From positions 238,673,233-238,737,232 of the forward strand of contig NC_081414.1 of the NCBI RefSeq assembly GCF_030272615.1: a stretch of 64,000 nucleotides of DNA, read 5' to 3'. The stretch comes from Cryptomeria japonica. Its lineage: Eukaryota; Streptophyta; Pinopsida; Cupressales; Cupressaceae. Of this stretch, positions 60,451 to 64,000 are shown in pieces. The notes beneath the pieces were generated by a model. The model did no database searches. It was given only the letters and a program-made list of their open reading frames with translations, and was not told the DNA's origin. The first letter of the stretch is position 1. Each line of letters opens with the position of its first letter. The position numbers and the translations under genes were made by a program.

Positions 60451-61184
60451 TATCATAACAGTTTTTCTCTCCTGTTGGGAGTTGTCCCATCTGTTATCCA
60501 AAAGCTATCCAAAACATTAAAAACAAGAGCTGCAGGGCAGCGAAGTTCCTGCCAGAGAATGAAGGATTGTGTTTGTAATAGCATTTGCTAAGGCTGGTAG
60601 CTAAATTGTCTTATAACAAGGAGGTCAAATGCAAGAGCTTACGCCAAAATAAGAGTGTTGGAATAAAGCATTAGGGATACAAGAATATCATCAGATGATG
60701 TGTGAAGGAATCGAGTGATAGCAAGCTAGACACAATTTGTTTAAAGGGTTTAGAAACTTTAATGAAAATGCAATTGGCAGTTGTAGATGTAGACTATACA
60801 GTAGTTTTGTGTATGCAACATGGGAGTTGTGGAACAGGATATGCAACATGAGAGTTGTGGAACAGGATGTTAAGTTCATTCAAAACATAAAGAGAACTAT
60901 ACATAACAATAAGGTATGATGTAAAATAAAGATTTCTTTTTAACAGAGCTTCTTTGAAGTCGTGGATATTCATTTATAGTAGGTGAGATCATTACATATA
61001 TGATAAAGATTCAATTTATTAAAAAACTAGAACATTTTCAAATACCTAGCATAGCTAAATTAACAAATGTGGTCAGAGAAAGTTTATAAGAATAGTGAAT
61101 GTCACATGTATTACTTAAAAAATAACAACATAAAACATAACTATCAACCAAGCAGGAAGTTGTTTACATCCATCTTCTAAGATT

Positions 61185-61345
61185 TGGTCATGCTCTCCAC
61201 TTAAAATCAAAATTTCCAACAAAACACCCAATCAACAGTCCTTGAATACAACCTTGGATAAAGATTTGGTCATGCTCTCCACTTAAAATCAAAATTTCCA
61301 ACAAAACACCCAATCAACAGTCCTTGAATACAACCTTGGATAAAC
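61185..61345. repeat. 82-bp tandem duplication (unit B only)
   Basis: The phrase from GATTTGGTCATGCTCTCCAC to CAACCTTGGATAAA occurs twice in a row; unit A has it once (48255-48335). Confidence 0.75.
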
Positions 61346-62284
61346 GACATCTAGACAACAAAAAAAACAGTCCATGAAAAAAAGAATGAAAATAAATCAG
61401 TACCAAATGTGTATGTAGAACAAAACTCTCTGTATTTGTAATACATGCATCACCCACATTGTAAGGATGCGCATGATTCCTTTCTGATTTACATTGGTGA
61501 ATCGGTACATAGATACACCTATTAATTCCACCTTGGTGATGAAAGACGGCTCATGTGGTAGCTCTTCTCTAGCCTGGGTGTGCTTTCTCCAAACTTCTCT
61601 CTAGAAGAACATTGTTCATCTTCATGATGGTGGCAGTTGCTCTGCTAGTGAGGAGATACTATGTGAAGGGGAAAACCTCTTGTACTCATTACATTTTGAG
61701 AATTTTTGTGTGGTTGATGGCTCCGTGGAATGGCAATCTATGTGCCACAATAGAGGACTCCTAAAGTCTAAGTGTGTGGGGGAGTGTTGTTAGTGCCATG
61801 ACTGCCCTCATTATCAATTGTAATTACTGGGTTCCTCATGGGCTTTCTGGAAAGCCAGACTTTGGTTAGGTTTGGGTTTTCTACACCTGTTATGCTTATT
61901 TATTATTCCATGCTACCTATGATGTTGGACAAGAATGAATGAAATATACATTGAAGGACGGGTAAGAAGGGAAATACTATGTATTCTCCTAATTGATCAA
62001 TGTCAGGAACATGTCAAATGAGGAAATGAGAAAGATGGAAGGAGAAAAACGAGAAATATAGGAGAAACACATTTAAATCATTTAGCTTATAGGTTAAAAG
62101 AAATGCTAAGAACATGGATGTGTTTTGAATTGGACACCTTAAATTGAGTTTTAACTGTTTATTATCTAATTCGGATATAATACTTAGAATATACTTCAGA
62201 GAAGATTGAACTTGTCCCAAATCTATGGCAATTTGACTTTACTAAAACCCCTTTGAAATGTCTCAAAAATTTGTATGAGCCAGT

Positions 62285-63445
62285 AACAACAAGAATTGTC
62301 GACTAAATTGAGGCAAGAAAAAATTCAGATGGAAAATAAACTCAAAAAATCAACGATACTAGTAAGAAATTGAATACAAAGATGAGTGAGGATAAGCGGT
62401 CATGGGGTTCCTGTAAGGAGAAGTTGGAAAACCAGGTTTCAGAGCTACAAAATGAGCTTAATGAAGCAAAAGTATTCAGCCAGGGACATGAACAACTGTG
62501 CAGTAAGCTGAGACAAGAAAAAACTGATTTGCAAGAAAGAGTTTTACAGTTGGATGGTGATATTAATGAAGCAAGAATTTTGATTAACAAACATCAAGAA
62601 TTGCGCTCTGAATTACTGAAAGAAAATAATCAATTGGACAATAAGGTAAGAGAATACAATGATGAGACTGAAGAATTGAAAGCAAAATTGTCTGAAGCTG
62701 GGTGCTTGTGGGAATCTTCTAAGACAGAGTTGGAAGCCACTGTTGCAGGGCTGCAAAATGAGCTCAATGAAACAAAAGTGTTGAGCCTGAAACATGAAGA
62801 AGCATGCATTCAATTAAGGCATGAAAAAATAAAATTGGAAGAGGAGTTGAGAGAGTTGAATAATAGGAATGAGGAATTACATGAAAAAATGACTGAAAAA
62901 GGTTACCTTTGGGATACTTGTAAGGTGAATTTAGAAGGTACGATTGTAAAGCTGCAGAAAAGCTCAAGAAAACGAAGATTCTGGCCCACCATAATCAAGT
63001 CTTATGCAATGAAATAAGTAGAGAAAAAGCTGAGTTAGAAAATAATTTAAATCAATCCATTAATGAAACTCAACAATTGAAGGAAAAATTGGCTGAAGAT
63101 AGGCACATGTGGGACGCTTCCAAGGGAAAATTTGAAGTTACAATTCCGAAACTGCAAAATGATCTCAATGAAGCAAGAATGCTAAGCCAAAAGTATGAAG
63201 ATTTGTGGTCTCAATCAGGAAAAGAAAAAAATGAGTTGGAAAAGACTCTTAGACAACTACAAAATGAAGTCGATGAAACAAAGATTTTGAGAGTAAAAGA
63301 CCAAGAGCAGTGTAATGTGCTAAGGGAAGAAAACAATCGGTTAGGACATAAGTTGAAACAATGCAATGACAGCATTGCAAAATTAAATACAAAAATTAAA
63401 GAAGAGGAGCTATTGTGGGTTTGTAAGCTGAGCTGCAAGAAATAG
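62285..63445 (+). pseudogene. coiled-coil repeat protein gene fragment
   Basis: The main open part (62370-63017, 215 codons) and a second (63077-63445, 122 codons) belong to one frame-broken coding sequence. It is almost entirely Glu/Lys/Leu/Asn/Gln-rich heptad coiled coil. It is built of tandem modules that start with a Trp (RSWGSCKEKLE, CLWESSKTELE, YLWDTCKVNLE, HMWDASKGKFE, LLWVCKLSCKK), followed by LQNELNExK and HExLxxxLRxEK. Trp-to-Trp spacing is 102, 67, 67 and 102 residues. A one-base deletion near 62957 (expected CAGAATGAGCTC, seen CAGAAAAGCTC) shifts the frame. Another shift at the A-run near 62347 separates an upstream module. A structural or tethering role is likely for such proteins, but I cannot name the family. 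Upstream exons are not identified. Confidence 0.65.
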
Positions 63446-63498
63446 GTATGGAGATTTCTTCTTGGAAGAATAGGTATTGAAAACCCCTAGATGAGAAT

Positions 63499-63940
63499 TC
63501 AGCAGATGGTACAGAAGTTCTCATTTTCCAAACGGAATTTATACTCACCATTTTCCAAACTCTAATCATAATAAACCCTCGGAACATACACAGTTGTCGG
63601 GTTCTCTGATTTATTCTCTTCTTTCTTTTCCTTATTTCTCTCCTTAGCAGGCCCAACGCTCTGCAGTTCGACAAAATTAAAACCGAATACCATGAGTCTT
63701 GAGGCAATAAACAAAGGGTCTGCTTCCCCAATTACAGTCATCGTTTTTTCCTTCATCGTCCACAGCCACAGAATCCACCCCTGCAATTCAAATATTCATT
63801 CATCAGATTGTGAAGAGGAACAAATCTAGGGTTAGGGTTTGAGAGCGGAAAGGAAAAAGTAGCAGACCTTCCACCACTGCAACCACTTTAAGGGCTTTCC
63901 TCTTTCTTTTCTCGTCCTCAATCGCCAATTTTAACACCAT
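63499..63940 (-). pseudogene. heavy-metal-associated isoprenylated protein (HIPP)-like gene, broken
   Basis: Plant HIPPs have a small HMA fold and a C-terminal CaaX box for prenylation; many bind metal ions or act as chaperone-like adaptors. Exon 1 (63940-63868) encodes MVLKLAIEDEKRKRKALK and ends GAAG/GTCTGC. Exon 2 (63780-63499) starts after TTGCAG, and joining gives VEG-VDSVAVDDEGK, then TMTVIGEADPLFIASRL, ELQSVGPAKE, a Lys/Glu linker, VYYD and the CaaX box CTIC before TGA (63499). This matches the family order. There is no CxxC, so metal binding is doubtful, as in several family members. Defects: six As instead of five near 63745 shift the frame, and TAG at 63562 interrupts before the CaaX end. 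A further upstream exon behind the TTTGCAG at about 63946 is possible. Well supported as to family; probably not functional. Confidence 0.7.
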
Positions 63941-64000
63941 TTTCTGCAAATTTTCAACACAGATGTTTATCAGTTGGAATTTTGACATGAATCCAGGAAC

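Larger units (their letters stand above)
54140..62515. repeat. segmental duplication unit B
   Basis: Direct copy of 39395-49541. Contains LTR (54510-55373), coding-like fragment (55480-55950), Copia fragment (55970-57060), 720-bp repeat (58140-58870), AT-rich repeat (58880-59250), SINE-like piece (59416-59482), MEI2-like motif (59848-60105), minisatellite (60237-60450) and coiled-coil start. It lacks the WW flank and foldback: GCTGAC at 59878 joins directly to AACGGTGCC. It carries a private 82-bp tandem duplication at about 61185-61345. Confidence 0.8.

Noticed and set aside
1-64000. CRISPR arrays, tRNA or rRNA genes, bacterial-type operons
   Set aside because: None seen. Repeats present are transposon-derived or minisatellites, and the only tRNA-like piece lacks a box B.

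Overview
The window looks like intergenic, repeat-dominated DNA from a seed plant with a very large genome, most probably a conifer or other gymnosperm. This is inferred from three things. Plant-type LINE, Ty3-Gypsy (Tat/Ogre-like) and Ty1-Copia remains cover most of it. The sequence is strongly AT-rich. The only host-gene traces are short or broken pieces of plant families: a WW-domain protein, a MEI2/TEL-type RRM, a heavy-metal-associated isoprenylated protein (HIPP) and a coiled-coil repeat protein. I see no intact protein-coding gene, no tRNA or rRNA gene and no CRISPR array.

Layout. 1-1.1 kb: candidate LTR in minus orientation. 1.1-1.9 kb: short GGGAGCC-type repeats. 3.0-3.4 kb: degenerate telomere-like CCCTAA tract. 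3.5-8.6 kb: the best preserved LINE (ORF1+ORF2, plus strand), bounded by a 24-bp target duplication but lacking its 3' end. 8.8-14.4 kb: Copia remains (LTR at 9.1-9.6 kb, minus) containing a 1.7-kb tandem duplication and flanked by inverted copies of an AT-rich repeat. 14.8-15.5 kb: hairpin-forming inverted duplication of a WW-domain exon. 16.3-16.5 kb: MEI2-like RRM fragment. 18.7-19.8 kb: Gypsy-type LTR (minus). 19.98-22.91 kb: 5'-truncated LINE (minus) carrying an extra ORF downstream of ORF2. 23.5-26.3 kb: decayed LINE (plus). 26.3-33.2 kb: internally deleted Gypsy element (plus) with its 3' LTR. 33.8-37.1 kb: another LINE (minus) with the same extra ORF.

39.4-49.5 kb (unit A) and 54.1-62.5 kb (unit B) are two direct copies of one segment that look roughly 95% identical by eye. 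Each holds a Gypsy LTR, a Copia fragment, TG/TA microsatellites, a SINE-like tRNA-related piece, a MEI2-like N-terminal motif and the start of a coiled-coil gene. An older, more diverged relative lies at 14.1-20.0 kb. Unit A alone retains a 1.3-kb foldback palindrome. Unit B alone retains the longer coiled-coil ORF. Between A and B sit another LINE fragment (50.2-52.5 kb, minus) and unassigned sequence. The window ends with a broken two-exon HIPP-like gene (63.5-63.9 kb, minus).

The elements do not form a pathway. They record nested insertion, segmental duplication and deletion. The most interesting items are the third ORF in two of the LINEs, the two long inverted repeats (WW hairpin and foldback), and the 67/102-residue module periodicity of the coiled-coil gene.
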